The position numbers were made by a program, and so were the translations under genes. A DNA stretch of 64,000 nucleotides, taken from contig CAYPTY010000014.1 in the NCBI GenBank assembly GCA_964413935.1, positions 24,626 to 88,625 of the forward strand, in the 5' to 3' direction. This document shows positions 1 through 8,724 of the stretch, piece after piece. This DNA is from CAYPTY01 sp964413935 (GTDB lineage Bacteria > Bacteroidota > Rhodothermia > Balneolales > Balneolaceae). The notes under the pieces were generated by a model that saw nothing but the letters and a program-made list of their open reading frames with translations, did no database searches and was not told the origin of the DNA. How positions within the stretch are numbered: the first letter of the stretch is position 1; the number at the start of each line of letters is the position of its first letter.

Positions 1-189
1 ACCGGTAAAATGAAGGATTATGAACTTTCTGAGCTGGTTCAGAAAACATTCGATAATACGCCGAACGGGATCATCAAACGTTTCGGACTGAAAGCTCCTA
101 TATACAAAAAAACGGCAGCCTACGGCCATTTCGGAAGAGAGGAGTTTCCGTGGGAGAAGCTGGATTATGTGGATCAGCTGAGCCGCTGA
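1..189 (+). CDS. metK: S-adenosylmethionine synthetase, C-terminal end (partial)
   Basis: The reading frame enters from the left edge and gives the last 62 residues of a MetK-like protein. MetK makes S-adenosylmethionine from methionine and ATP in the cytoplasm. The recognisable part is the family's C-terminal signature, a TAAYGHFGR stretch followed by FPWE, and the frame ends at a TGA shortly after that, as in full-length homologues. The 5' portion, with the ATP and methionine sites, lies outside the window. No clear terminator follows in the 52 bases before the next gene. Confidence 0.92.
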   Translation, partial: TGKMKDYELSELVQKTFDNTPNGIIKRFGLKAPIYKKTAAYGHFGREEFPWEKLDYVDQLSR

Positions 190-241
190 TTTTTTAATAT
201 CGGCTTTTTCAGAGGCGCATAATTTTTATTAGACTTTCTGC

Positions 242-1009
242 ATGATCTTAATCATGCAATCTCCGGTCCCCACTGATCAGCCGTCCATTGAATTGTTCGG
301 TGTTACCATCATGGAACCCATGGTCACCTTCACCGATCTGTGGATTACGGCTGTCTGTATCTATGCCTTTTACAAACTGGTGAAGCTGGATCAGGAAGGA
401 CTGGTATTCCGATACATGCGCCTTTACTTTTTTATCATGGCCATTGCCACCTTTCTGGGGGGGATCCTGGGTCATGCTTTCCAGGACATGGTGGGCCTGC
501 CATGGAAACTGCCCGGCTGGCTCATTTCCATGCTTGCCGTTTCCTCCATTGAACGGGCCACCATTATGTATGTGCACCCGCTCATCAATCCGAAGTTTGC
601 ACGCTTTCTGGAAATCGCCAATATCATAGAATTACTGGTTTTTGCCGCCATTACCTTTGGTACACTGAATTTCTTCTACATACAGGTGCACTCGGCATAC
701 GGACTGGGACTGGTAGTACTTCCCCTGCATTTTTATGCCTACAAGAAAACCCGGAATGAAGGATCCCGGGTTATATTCCTTTCGGTTTGCTTCGCTTCGA
801 TCGCGGCTTTCACCTACACCCTTGAAATTGGCATTCACAAATGGTTTAACCATCTGGATGTGAGTCACACCGTTATGGCTATCGCACTCTATTTCTTTTA
901 CCGGGGCGCTCGTAAACTAAAAGTCTTTTCCAAAGCCGATGTGATCAGCAAAGACATCACATTTATGCAGACTGTTCGCTACGCCATCCGGCCACTCTTT
1001 AGCCGCTGA
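242..1009 (+). CDS. Multi-pass membrane protein of unknown function
   Basis: A 255-residue protein with about seven hydrophobic segments and short loops, so an inner-membrane protein. I do not recognise it with certainty; it resembles uncharacterised seven-helix bacterial proteins of the DUF6962 kind. A histidine lies in the second hydrophobic region (LGHAF), and a histidine-rich stretch (HKWFNHLDVSH) leads into the last helix. That spacing is loosely like the hydrolase sites of the ceramidase/PAQR (CREST) superfamily, but the canonical HxxxH is not present, so the link is speculative. An in-frame ATG four codons further in (254) could be the real start; neither start has a clear Shine-Dalgarno sequence. 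Confidence 0.75.
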   Translation: MILIMQSPVPTDQPSIELFGVTIMEPMVTFTDLWITAVCIYAFYKLVKLDQEGLVFRYMRLYFFIMAIATFLGGILGHAFQDMVGLPWKLPGWLISMLAVSSIERATIMYVHPLINPKFARFLEIANIIELLVFAAITFGTLNFFYIQVHSAYGLGLVVLPLHFYAYKKTRNEGSRVIFLSVCFASIAAFTYTLEIGIHKWFNHLDVSHTVMAIALYFFYRGARKLKVFSKADVISKDITFMQTVRYAIRPLFSR

Positions 1010-1068
1010 GCTTTGATATCAGTTTTATTTTAATAAATTCAGGATTCAGTTCAATCAAATCATGATGT

Positions 1069-2388
1069 ATGTATATAAAAAAGCTCTTCGCTCTGTTTGC
1101 TTTGCTTATGCTGATGCCGGCTCTGTTTGCCGGACAGGCTGAGGCTCAGGAGCAAACCCATGCCTTCACCGGCGCCCACATTATTCCTATTGAAGGGGAT
1201 CCCATCGATGATGGCGTGCTGCTGATCCGTAATGGTAAAATTCTGCAAGTGGGATCAGCAACCGATGTATCCATTCCTTTAGATGCGGTTAAGGTTGATG
1301 TTTCCGGCAAAGTGATCATGCCCGGACTGGTCGACACCCATTCCCATCTTGGTGAAGGGGACGGTGGCGACCGTTCTTCTGCCCTCCATCCGGATGTTCG
1401 TATAATGGATACCATCGATCCGCGCAGCGATACCTTTCGGAAGGCTCTTTCCGGCGGACTAACCACCATCAATGTGATGCCGGGTTCGGGCCATTTGATG
1501 AGCGGACAAACCGTTTACCTCAAACTGCGCAAAGCCAACACCATCGAAGAAATGCTTTTTTATGATGAGGAAACCGGAATATACGGCGGACTTAAGATGG
1601 CAAATGGCACCAATCCGCTGGGCAACAAACCTTTTCCGCAGACTCGGGCCAAATCTGCGGCCCTGGTCCGCGCTCTGTTCATCGAAGCGCAGGAATACAA
1701 GCAGAAACTGGATGAAGCAGCCGGAGACGAAGACAAGATGCCGAAACGCAACATGAGGCTGGAAAGCCTGGTGGAGGTCCTTGAAGGCAAGCGGGTGGTT
1801 CACAATCACACCCATCGCCATGATGATATTCTTACGGCCATCCGCCTTTCGGAGGAATTTGGTTATAAACTAGTGCTGCAGCATGTTTCCGAAGCCTGGA
1901 AAGTGGCCAATGAAATTGCTGAAGCCGGTGTTCCTGCATCCATCATCACCATTGATTCCCCCGGCGGCAAACTGGAAGCCATCGACATACGGGAAGAAAA
2001 CGGGGCTGCCCTCGAAAAAGCAGGCGCTCTGGTTGCCTACCACACCGACGACGGAATAACCGATTCCCGCTTTTTCCTCAGATCGGCTGCCATTGGCGTC
2101 AAACAGGGTATGAGTCGGGGGAAGGCGCTGGAAGCCGTAACGCTGGCCGGTGCCAAAATGATCGAACGGGAAGATCGGGTTGGCTCGCTCACAAAGGGTA
2201 AAGATGCCGATTTCATCATTCTTTCCGGTGATCCACTCAGTGTGTACACCATGGTTGAACAAACCTGGATTGAGGGAAATAAAGTCTGGGATCGGGATAA
2301 TCCGGAAGACCGGCAATATGTGACCGGCGGCTATGAGATTTACCGCACCTCACAGATCAATCATCATGAAAAAGAGGAGGGCCACTGA
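1069..2388 (+). CDS. Exported amidohydrolase (imidazolonepropionase-like), active-looking copy
   Basis: A 439-residue protein with a signal peptide (cleavage near AGQAEA, residues 21-26), so periplasmic or surface exposed. It has the amidohydrolase-superfamily layout: a small beta domain, then a TIM barrel with HSH at residues 91-93, an HNHTH segment, QHV, and HTDD near the C-terminus. These are the histidines and the aspartate that bind the metal and activate water. Substrate unknown; relatives include imidazolonepropionases and peptidases/prolidases that cut cyclic or C-N bonds. It overlaps the next gene by one base (TGATG), so the two are almost surely co-translated. The C-terminal GxDADFIILSGDP motif is typical of the family. 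Confidence 0.88.
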   Translation: MYIKKLFALFALLMLMPALFAGQAEAQEQTHAFTGAHIIPIEGDPIDDGVLLIRNGKILQVGSATDVSIPLDAVKVDVSGKVIMPGLVDTHSHLGEGDGGDRSSALHPDVRIMDTIDPRSDTFRKALSGGLTTINVMPGSGHLMSGQTVYLKLRKANTIEEMLFYDEETGIYGGLKMANGTNPLGNKPFPQTRAKSAALVRALFIEAQEYKQKLDEAAGDEDKMPKRNMRLESLVEVLEGKRVVHNHTHRHDDILTAIRLSEEFGYKLVLQHVSEAWKVANEIAEAGVPASIITIDSPGGKLEAIDIREENGAALEKAGALVAYHTDDGITDSRFFLRSAAIGVKQGMSRGKALEAVTLAGAKMIEREDRVGSLTKGKDADFIILSGDPLSVYTMVEQTWIEGNKVWDRDNPEDRQYVTGGYEIYRTSQINHHEKEEGH

Positions 2389-3566
2389 TGAAATCACTTA
2401 AAACAATATTCGTATTTGCACTGCTGATGGTCGTCACAGCGGGGGCGCAGGCTCAGATCGCCGTCAAAGGTGATATGGTTTACACCATGGAAGGGGAAGT
2501 TATTGAAAATGGTGTGGTTCTGATCAAAAGCGGAAAGATAGAGCGGGTAGGTGAGGCAGCCCGAATCCGCATTCCCGGAAACTATGAAGTATATGAGGCC
2601 AAAGTGGTTACCCCCGGTTTTGTGGATGCACATTCTGTTGTCGGGCTTGCAGGTTATTACAATGTAAGCGCAGATCAGGATCAGCTGGAACGCTCAGATG
2701 CCATTCAACCCGAACTGCGCGCCATTGATGCCTTTAATGCCAGAGAACGACTGGTTTCTTACCTGCTGGAGCAGGGTATCACTACTGTGCATACCGGGCA
2801 CGGTCCCGGTGCTGTGATCAGTGGACAAACCCTCATCGCGAAAACCTACGGTGAAAATGTAGAAGAGTCGGTTCTGGAAGAATCCAAAATGCTGGCCATG
2901 ACGCTCGGATCTGCCGTTCGCAGTAACTTTTCCACTCCGGGAACCCGGGCCAAAGCAGTGGCAATGCTACGGCAGGCGCTGATTTCGGCTCAGGATTACA
3001 AAGAAAACGGTAAAAGCCGCAAACTGGATATGGAAGTACTGGTGCGGCTGCTGGATGGTGAGCTCACCGCCATGATTACCGCCCATAAAGCCAACGATAT
3101 CATGACTGCCCTGCGCATTCAGGAAGAGTTTGGTTTTAAGATGGTGCTGGATGGTGCAGCCGAAGCCTATCTGGTGATGGATGAAATCAAAGAAGCCGGA
3201 GTCCCTGTATTTGTTCACCCACCGATGATCCGTCTGGGTGGAGATGCTAAAAATGCTTCCTTGGAAACACCGGCAAAACTGCATGAAGCCGGGATTCCAT
3301 TTGCCTTTCAGAGTGGTTTTGAAGGTTATGTGCCCAAAACACGGGTTATTCGGTACGAAGCAGCCATTGCAGCAGCCTTCGGACTCGGAATGGAAAACGC
3401 ACTGGTCCATTCCACCATCGAGGCTGCTCGAATTCTGGGCATTGACGATCGTGTAGGATCCCTGAAAAGAGGCAAAGATGCAGATCTGGTGCTTTTTGAC
3501 GGAGATCCTTTTGAATATACCACGCACGTTACCGGGGTAATCGTGAATGGTGAAAAGGTTAAATAA
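2388..3566 (+). CDS. Exported amidohydrolase-like protein lacking metal ligands
   Basis: A 392-residue paralogue of the preceding gene, with its own signal peptide (ending ...AGAQAQ, about residue 23). The fold signature is kept (VTPGFVDAHS at about 75-83, GKDADLVLFDGDPF near the end), but the catalytic positions differ: HSH has become HSV, the QHV histidine has become a DGA sequence, and HTDD has become QSGFE. By family knowledge this should abolish or greatly change metal binding. It may be a non-catalytic partner of the upstream enzyme, or it may use another chemistry. Translation is coupled to the upstream gene by a one-base overlap. Confidence 0.86.
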   Translation: MKSLKTIFVFALLMVVTAGAQAQIAVKGDMVYTMEGEVIENGVVLIKSGKIERVGEAARIRIPGNYEVYEAKVVTPGFVDAHSVVGLAGYYNVSADQDQLERSDAIQPELRAIDAFNARERLVSYLLEQGITTVHTGHGPGAVISGQTLIAKTYGENVEESVLEESKMLAMTLGSAVRSNFSTPGTRAKAVAMLRQALISAQDYKENGKSRKLDMEVLVRLLDGELTAMITAHKANDIMTALRIQEEFGFKMVLDGAAEAYLVMDEIKEAGVPVFVHPPMIRLGGDAKNASLETPAKLHEAGIPFAFQSGFEGYVPKTRVIRYEAAIAAAFGLGMENALVHSTIEAARILGIDDRVGSLKRGKDADLVLFDGDPFEYTTHVTGVIVNGEKVK

Positions 3567-3577
3567 AAATACAGCTT

Positions 3578-4027
3578 ATGCGTGCAAGCCTGATCACATT
3601 GTTTGAACGGGATCTTGACCGGGTAAAGGAAGAGATCCTGGCTTATGAGAATGAGGATGACCTCTGGAAAGTGCAGGGTGATATCAAAAACCCTCCGGCC
3701 AACCTGAGCCTGCATATCAGCGGTAATCTGCAGCACTTCTTCGGAGCCGTGCTCAGCGGTTCCGATTACAAACGGGATCGCGACTTTGAGTTCAATGGTA
3801 CCGATGTGAGCCGGCATGACTTAATTGAAGATCTCGAAAGGGCCAAAAAAGTAGTTAGTTTTACACTGAATGCCCTGAATGAGGATGACCTGCAGAAAGA
3901 ATTACCGCTGCAGCCTTTCGGCTATCCCATGACCACTGAGTTCTTTGTGATTCACCTCTATTCACACCTTTCCTGGCATCTGGGACAAATCAACTACCAT
4001 CGCCGAATACTTCAGCTCGGAGCATAA
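3578..4027 (+). CDS. DinB-family putative metalloenzyme
   Basis: A 149-residue DinB/YfiT-like four-helix protein. The three histidines that bind a divalent metal in this fold are visible: one near residue 46 or 53 in the LHISGNLQHF segment, and the HLSWH pair at about 130 and 134. Family members include bacillithiol and mycothiol S-transferases and many proteins of unknown role, so I give no substrate. It starts 12 bases after the amidohydrolase pair and probably belongs to the same transcript. A second, unrelated-looking DinB protein lies at 62180. Confidence 0.85.
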   Translation: MRASLITLFERDLDRVKEEILAYENEDDLWKVQGDIKNPPANLSLHISGNLQHFFGAVLSGSDYKRDRDFEFNGTDVSRHDLIEDLERAKKVVSFTLNALNEDDLQKELPLQPFGYPMTTEFFVIHLYSHLSWHLGQINYHRRILQLGA

Positions 4028-4029
4028 AA

Positions 4030-4059
4030 AAACCCGGTGCAGCTGGTCTGCCCGGGTTT
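4030..4059 (-). terminator. Intrinsic terminator between convergent genes
   Basis: An 8-bp perfect inverted repeat (AAACCCGG at 4030-4037, CCGGGTTT at 4052-4059). Read on the minus strand the stem is followed by a run of T from 4032 down to 4026, as expected for termination of the M14 peptidase gene. On the plus strand the U tract is only three bases, so it may also stop the amidohydrolase/DinB transcript, less well. Confidence 0.75.
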
Positions 4060-4085
4060 CATCGATTGCTTACTTATTACTTATT

Positions 4086-6671
4086 TCAGTTTGCACTCTG
4101 GGAGCTGATGGTTTGGCCGAAGAATACCGCGTTGGCAAACAGTTTGTTTGTCCCATACCAGAAAGCCCGGAAATTCGGGTTATCGGTCATGGCTATAACC
4201 CTGCCCCCGCCATAGCGACTGATGACCACTGCTCCGGAACCTGCCAGTTTTTCGGTATTCTCATCCGATATATACCCGCTGGCCAGAGGCTGTTCAGTAT
4301 AGTACACAGGAGTTGAGTATGGATTTCTTCCTTTTTCGATAAAGAGTGTGCTGTTTCTGAAAAGGGTGATATCCTCATCATTGAATCCATAAGCCATTGG
4401 ATGACTGAGATCCAGTTTCGCATTAAAAATGGCCCCGCCAATCACCTGTGCTCCGGAATCGTTGGAGCGGCGATAATAAGGCTTGGTCTCTTCATCATTT
4501 CCATTATCCTCATCATCAGATAGTACATAATTCACTTTGGCAAGTCCTTCCTGTTTAGCCCATCGAAGTGCGCTTTTATATGCAATCAGCACGCCGCCGC
4601 TTGCAACCCAGTCTTTGATATCCTGAGTGGCGCCATCAGATAAATCGCCATAACCACCATTTGCCATTACGATCACATTGTACCGGTCCAGATCCGCCGA
4701 TGGTAAATCATCCTTGTCCAGAATGGTAACCGGAATATGGTAACGGGTATCAAACAGGTGCCAGGCTTCTCCTACTTCATAGGATGAAACCCCGCTCCCG
4801 CCTATAATTGCCACGGAAGGCTTGCGTAGGACATCAAAGGTACGGCTTCCCAGATCGGAGCCTCCGGGCGTTAATCCGGTGGAGACTGAATACACGGTGA
4901 TGCCGTCTTCCTCCACAATGGCGTCCACAAGATCATGAACGGCCTGTTTATCGTCCTGAATACCCAGAGGAATCATGATGCTTCCATAATCAAAGTCCTT
5001 GGTTCCATTTGCCGTTACCGCGGTGAATGGATTACTTGCCACTCTCACCCGCGCTCCGGCTTCCAGTAAGCGGTAGGCAGCCCGGGGAGCGTAGTATTCA
5101 TCCCATTCAAAAATGTAGGCATAATCAGACTGCCCGCCGATGAGATTGCCTTTAGGTCTGCTCTCGCGGGTAAACATTGCTCCCGCCAGATCATCCCTGA
5201 ACTGACGGTTGCTCAGCTCCGCAAAGGGAAGGTTAAAAGCGTAAGGCAGGGTCCAGGCCGAAACATCATAGAAGAGGCTGTCCTGAAAGGTGTTCCGGCG
5301 CTCAAACATGGCGGTAATCAGTTTGTACTGATCCTGGTTCGTGGGTACCACATATGCTGATCCGGGCTCAAATCGCTCTCCGTTTACAGTGAGTGTTTTG
5401 TCGAGCTGGAAAATTTCGATGTCGTGTTGGCTGATCAGCTCCGCCAGGTGCCAGCTTCTCGCTTTGTCATTCACATCCCCAAATACATAGGCCTTGATGG
5501 AAGCATTTCCGGCCTCTTCCATCGCTTCCTTGTAGAATTCACGCTGATGTGCCAGTAAGTCTTCACGCAAATTAACCCCGGCCTTAAAGGTAGAGAGGGA
5601 TGCGGTTACCTGATTTCGGATGGCAAAGGGAAATGTAAGTGTGCCATTAACGGATTCCTGTGCATGTCCACGGGCGCTGGCCTGCTCAAACAGAATGCCG
5701 ATGGCGCCATTCACATCAGGATAGGTTGAACCTTTTCCGTAATAATAGTCATCGAAGCTTTCTTCCGTGAAATACAGATTCTGCATCTCGTCCAGGGCAT
5801 CGGCATGATATTCAGCAATGGCTGCTGTGAGCAGCTGATTTCGCTGGGGAGTTAGCGGATGTGTACGGCTTGGTATCCCCGGCTGGAAAAAGAAGGTGGA
5901 ACTGGTACCCATCTCATGATAGTCGGTGAGCACATTGGGTTTCCATTCATGAAATTTGGCGATGCGGCCACGGCTTTCGGGATGTTGCACCGGCAGCCAG
6001 TCCCGATTCAGGTCAAACCAGTAGTGATTGGTTCTGCCTCCCGGCCATACTTCATTGTACTCACGGTTTTCCGGGTCGATGGTCAGCTTGCCGGTATTCT
6101 TGTGCATATTCACCCAGGAAGCAAAGCGCCCTAGGCCATCCGGGTTAAAGCTGGGATCCAGCAGAATTACAGCATTGTTCAACAGTTCATTCACTTCGGC
6201 ACTCTGAGCTGCCGCCAGATAGTACATCACCATCAGGGAGGCATTGGAACCACTGGCTTCATTGCCGTGGATACTGTATCCCATATAAAGCACCACCGGC
6301 ATCGTTGAAATATCGAGCTGGTCTGATACCGCAGGATTGGTCAGCTTAACATGATCACTTTTTAGCTGATCCAGATTTGCATGATTCTGTGGCGATGTAA
6401 TGGTCAGCAGCACGCCTTCCCGGTTTTCATGGGTGCGATGGTGGGATTCAATGGTCACCCGATCTGAGACTTCGGCCAGCTTTTTGGCATAATTCACCAG
6501 CTGGTCGTGGCGAACATGCCACTCCCCAACCTGGAAACCGAGAAAGGACTCAGGGGTTGGAATTTCAGGGTTGTATTGGGTGCCTTCTGGCAGGAAATAT
6601 TCAATGGATACCTGCGCCTGAAGTGATGTTGCGAAGAGCAGAAGCAGCATCAGTAGGTACAACTTTTTCAT
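4086..6671 (-). CDS. M14-family zinc carboxypeptidase with C-terminal GATase1-like domain
   Basis: An 861-residue exported protein (signal peptide ending at LQAQ, residue 20). The M14 zinc site is visible: HGNE at 135-138, the downstream DYHEMG histidine, the NRDW arginine region and a glutamate in an ILFEQA segment as catalytic base. After the peptidase comes a long region ending in a GATase1/DJ-1-like fold (NGGYGDLSDGATQ, then GGVLIAYKSALRWA), an arrangement seen in large Bacteroidota M14 proteins. It probably trims peptides or peptidoglycan stems outside the inner membrane. Monocistronic by position, with a terminator just downstream. Confidence 0.9.
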   Translation of the reverse strand: MKKLYLLMLLLLFATSLQAQVSIEYFLPEGTQYNPEIPTPESFLGFQVGEWHVRHDQLVNYAKKLAEVSDRVTIESHHRTHENREGVLLTITSPQNHANLDQLKSDHVKLTNPAVSDQLDISTMPVVLYMGYSIHGNEASGSNASLMVMYYLAAAQSAEVNELLNNAVILLDPSFNPDGLGRFASWVNMHKNTGKLTIDPENREYNEVWPGGRTNHYWFDLNRDWLPVQHPESRGRIAKFHEWKPNVLTDYHEMGTSSTFFFQPGIPSRTHPLTPQRNQLLTAAIAEYHADALDEMQNLYFTEESFDDYYYGKGSTYPDVNGAIGILFEQASARGHAQESVNGTLTFPFAIRNQVTASLSTFKAGVNLREDLLAHQREFYKEAMEEAGNASIKAYVFGDVNDKARSWHLAELISQHDIEIFQLDKTLTVNGERFEPGSAYVVPTNQDQYKLITAMFERRNTFQDSLFYDVSAWTLPYAFNLPFAELSNRQFRDDLAGAMFTRESRPKGNLIGGQSDYAYIFEWDEYYAPRAAYRLLEAGARVRVASNPFTAVTANGTKDFDYGSIMIPLGIQDDKQAVHDLVDAIVEEDGITVYSVSTGLTPGGSDLGSRTFDVLRKPSVAIIGGSGVSSYEVGEAWHLFDTRYHIPVTILDKDDLPSADLDRYNVIVMANGGYGDLSDGATQDIKDWVASGGVLIAYKSALRWAKQEGLAKVNYVLSDDEDNGNDEETKPYYRRSNDSGAQVIGGAIFNAKLDLSHPMAYGFNDEDITLFRNSTLFIEKGRNPYSTPVYYTEQPLASGYISDENTEKLAGSGAVVISRYGGGRVIAMTDNPNFRAFWYGTNKLFANAVFFGQTISSQSAN

Positions 6672-6786
6672 AGGATGGTGTTTTTTTATGAATTAGCGGA
6701 CAGGGATAGTAGCTCATCATAATTTAAAAATCAGCTTTTTTTTGGCGCTTATGCTGCCATGCAGTATGTTTTACAAATTTTTTGCA

Positions 6787-8046
6787 ATGCTGAAAACAAC
6801 TTCCTGGTCAACGTTGAAATATGCACTGGGCCCCGGACTGCTGATGGCGGCAGCTGCGGTAGGCGTTTCTCATCTGGTTCAGTCTACCCGGGCCGGGGCC
6901 GATTATGGCTTTATGCTGATCTGGGCCATCATACTGGCCAATGTGTTTAAATATCCTTTTCTGGAATTCGGTCCCCGCTATGCCATTGCCACCAACGAAA
7001 CCATGCTGGAAGGCATTAAACGTCTTGGCAGCTGGGCAAAATGGGTGTTCATCCTCTTTACGGTACTCAGCATGTTCACTATTCAGGCTGCAGTTACCAT
7101 TGTAACGGCCAGCCTTGCACAGAAACTGATTGGAATTACACTCGCACCGTGGGTCTGGAGTGCCATTGTGCTTGTCATCATCGTGACTATTTTATCCATC
7201 GGCCGCTATTCTGTACTCGACAGCGCCATCAAATTGATAATGGTGGTACTCAGTATTTCCACGCTGGCAGCCATTGCCTTTGCGGCCTTTAACCATCAGC
7301 CCGATACACAGATAACCGAGCAGCCCGAACTCTGGAATTTTGCCGGGGTCAGTTTTCTTATTGCTCTGATGGGATGGATGCCCATACCTGTGGATGCAGC
7401 CGTCTGGCATTCGGTGTGGACCCATGAGCGCATCAAACAAACGGGTCACACTCCAAAATTAAAAGAAAGCCTCATCGATTTTAACATTGGCTACATTGGC
7501 GCAGGTATTCTAGCGGTTGCTTTTATGAGTCTTGGGGCGCTTGTTTTATATGGAAAAGGCATCGACCTGGCCGCAAGCGGTGCCGGTTTTGCCAATCAGT
7601 TTGTGAATATTTATACCAGCACTCTGGGCGACTGGACCTATTGGATTATCATCATCTGTGCTTTTTCCACTATGTTCAGCACCACGATCACCGTTACAGA
7701 TGCCTATCCGCGCATCAGCCAGCGTATTTTATCCCTCGAAATAAAATCCTTCAGGGAAAGCGACCGGACCTATCGCCTGCTGCTGATTCTTATTTCAACG
7801 GTTTCCGTAGCTTTACTCTACTTTATGGGAGATAACTTTTCCCTGATGGTGGATCTGGCCACCTCTATGTCCTTCCTTATGGCACCGATCCTGGCCTATA
7901 TCAATCACCGGCTGGTGCACAGTGATCACGTTCCGGATGCAATGAAACCGCCCCGATGGCTCAATCTGCTCAGCAGGGCCGGATTAGTTTTCCTTTCGGG
8001 TTTTGCTCTTTTGTTCATTTTGTGGAACTTCATCTCAGGTCAGTAA
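6787..8046 (+). CDS. Nramp-like divalent metal transporter with altered metal site
   Basis: About 419 residues with 10-11 hydrophobic segments and the LeuT-like Nramp layout. I place the start at the ATG giving MLKTTSW, because it begins just before the family's GPGLLMAA opening; ATGs at 6751 and 6766 and a TTG at 6742 are in frame. In canonical Nramps the first helix carries DPGN and the sixth MPH. Here the first reads AVGVSH and the sixth WMPIPVD, so the usual metal-binding aspartate, asparagine and histidine are not in place. It could move another cation, such as Mg2+, as described for some divergent Nramp relatives. It is probably followed in the same transcript by the hemolysin III gene 12 bases later. 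Confidence 0.82.
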   Translation: MLKTTSWSTLKYALGPGLLMAAAAVGVSHLVQSTRAGADYGFMLIWAIILANVFKYPFLEFGPRYAIATNETMLEGIKRLGSWAKWVFILFTVLSMFTIQAAVTIVTASLAQKLIGITLAPWVWSAIVLVIIVTILSIGRYSVLDSAIKLIMVVLSISTLAAIAFAAFNHQPDTQITEQPELWNFAGVSFLIALMGWMPIPVDAAVWHSVWTHERIKQTGHTPKLKESLIDFNIGYIGAGILAVAFMSLGALVLYGKGIDLAASGAGFANQFVNIYTSTLGDWTYWIIIICAFSTMFSTTITVTDAYPRISQRILSLEIKSFRESDRTYRLLLILISTVSVALLYFMGDNFSLMVDLATSMSFLMAPILAYINHRLVHSDHVPDAMKPPRWLNLLSRAGLVFLSGFALLFILWNFISGQ

Positions 8047-8058
8047 TTCAAGTAATCA

Positions 8059-8718
8059 TTGAAAAAGCTTTTCTCCAGAGTAGATGAACCATTCAACGGC
8101 TTCTCCCACCTGATCGGAGCCCTGGTTTCTGTATTTCTGCTGTTCTTGCTTATGGAAGCGGCAGAAAGCAATCCGGTTCGCTGCAAACTGGCTTTTGTCG
8201 TTTATGGCCTCAGCCTCATCGGTATGTTTGCCTCCAGCGCTATCTATCATTTGCTGAAGGTCCGGGAAGAAGCTAAAATTCAGCTGCAGCGCATCGACCA
8301 TATCATGATTTTTTTCCTCATTGCCGGCAGTTATACCCCTATTGCCGCCATCGGATTGGATGAGATCAGCAGTTATACCATTCTTATTATCATCTGGACT
8401 TTTGCTGCCGTTGGCGTAATTAAAAAAATCTACTGGCTCAATGCCCCACGGTGGATTTCAACCATTGTATATCTGGTAATGGGCTGGATAGCCATTTTCA
8501 TCTTTCCTCAGCTCTGGCAGGCCATGCCCTTCAATTTCCTTCTCTGGATTATGATCGGCGGTGCTTTTTATTCAGTAGGGGCTGTTATCTATGCCACTCA
8601 GTTTCCGAACCCTTTTCCGGGGAAATTCGGTTATCATGAGATATGGCATTTATTCGTTATGGGCGGGGCGTTTTCCCACTTCTGGGCCATTTATGCCTTT
8701 CTGCCCAACGCAAACTGA
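8059..8718 (+). CDS. TrhA/hemolysin III family (PAQR-like) membrane protein
   Basis: A 219-residue seven-helix membrane protein of the hemolysin III/PAQR family. Visible marks are NGFSHLIGA near the N-terminus, SSAIYHLL and RIDH in the middle, and YHEIWHLFVMGGAF near the C-terminus, which gives the HxxxH pair that binds zinc in PAQR proteins. Bacterial members have been linked to membrane energetics and lipid homeostasis. The only in-frame start is TTG, giving MKKLFSRVDEPFNG, which matches the usual start of the family. Confidence 0.88.
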   Translation: MKKLFSRVDEPFNGFSHLIGALVSVFLLFLLMEAAESNPVRCKLAFVVYGLSLIGMFASSAIYHLLKVREEAKIQLQRIDHIMIFFLIAGSYTPIAAIGLDEISSYTILIIIWTFAAVGVIKKIYWLNAPRWISTIVYLVMGWIAIFIFPQLWQAMPFNFLLWIMIGGAFYSVGAVIYATQFPNPFPGKFGYHEIWHLFVMGGAFSHFWAIYAFLPNAN

Positions 8719-8724
8719 TCAGCT

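Noticed and set aside
190..241. Possible terminator after metK.
   Set aside because: A T-rich stretch exists, but I found no stem of useful strength.
3578..4027. Idea that the two DinB genes (3578 and 62180) are a recent duplication.
   Set aside because: The proteins share only the general DinB pattern; motif spacing and sequence differ.
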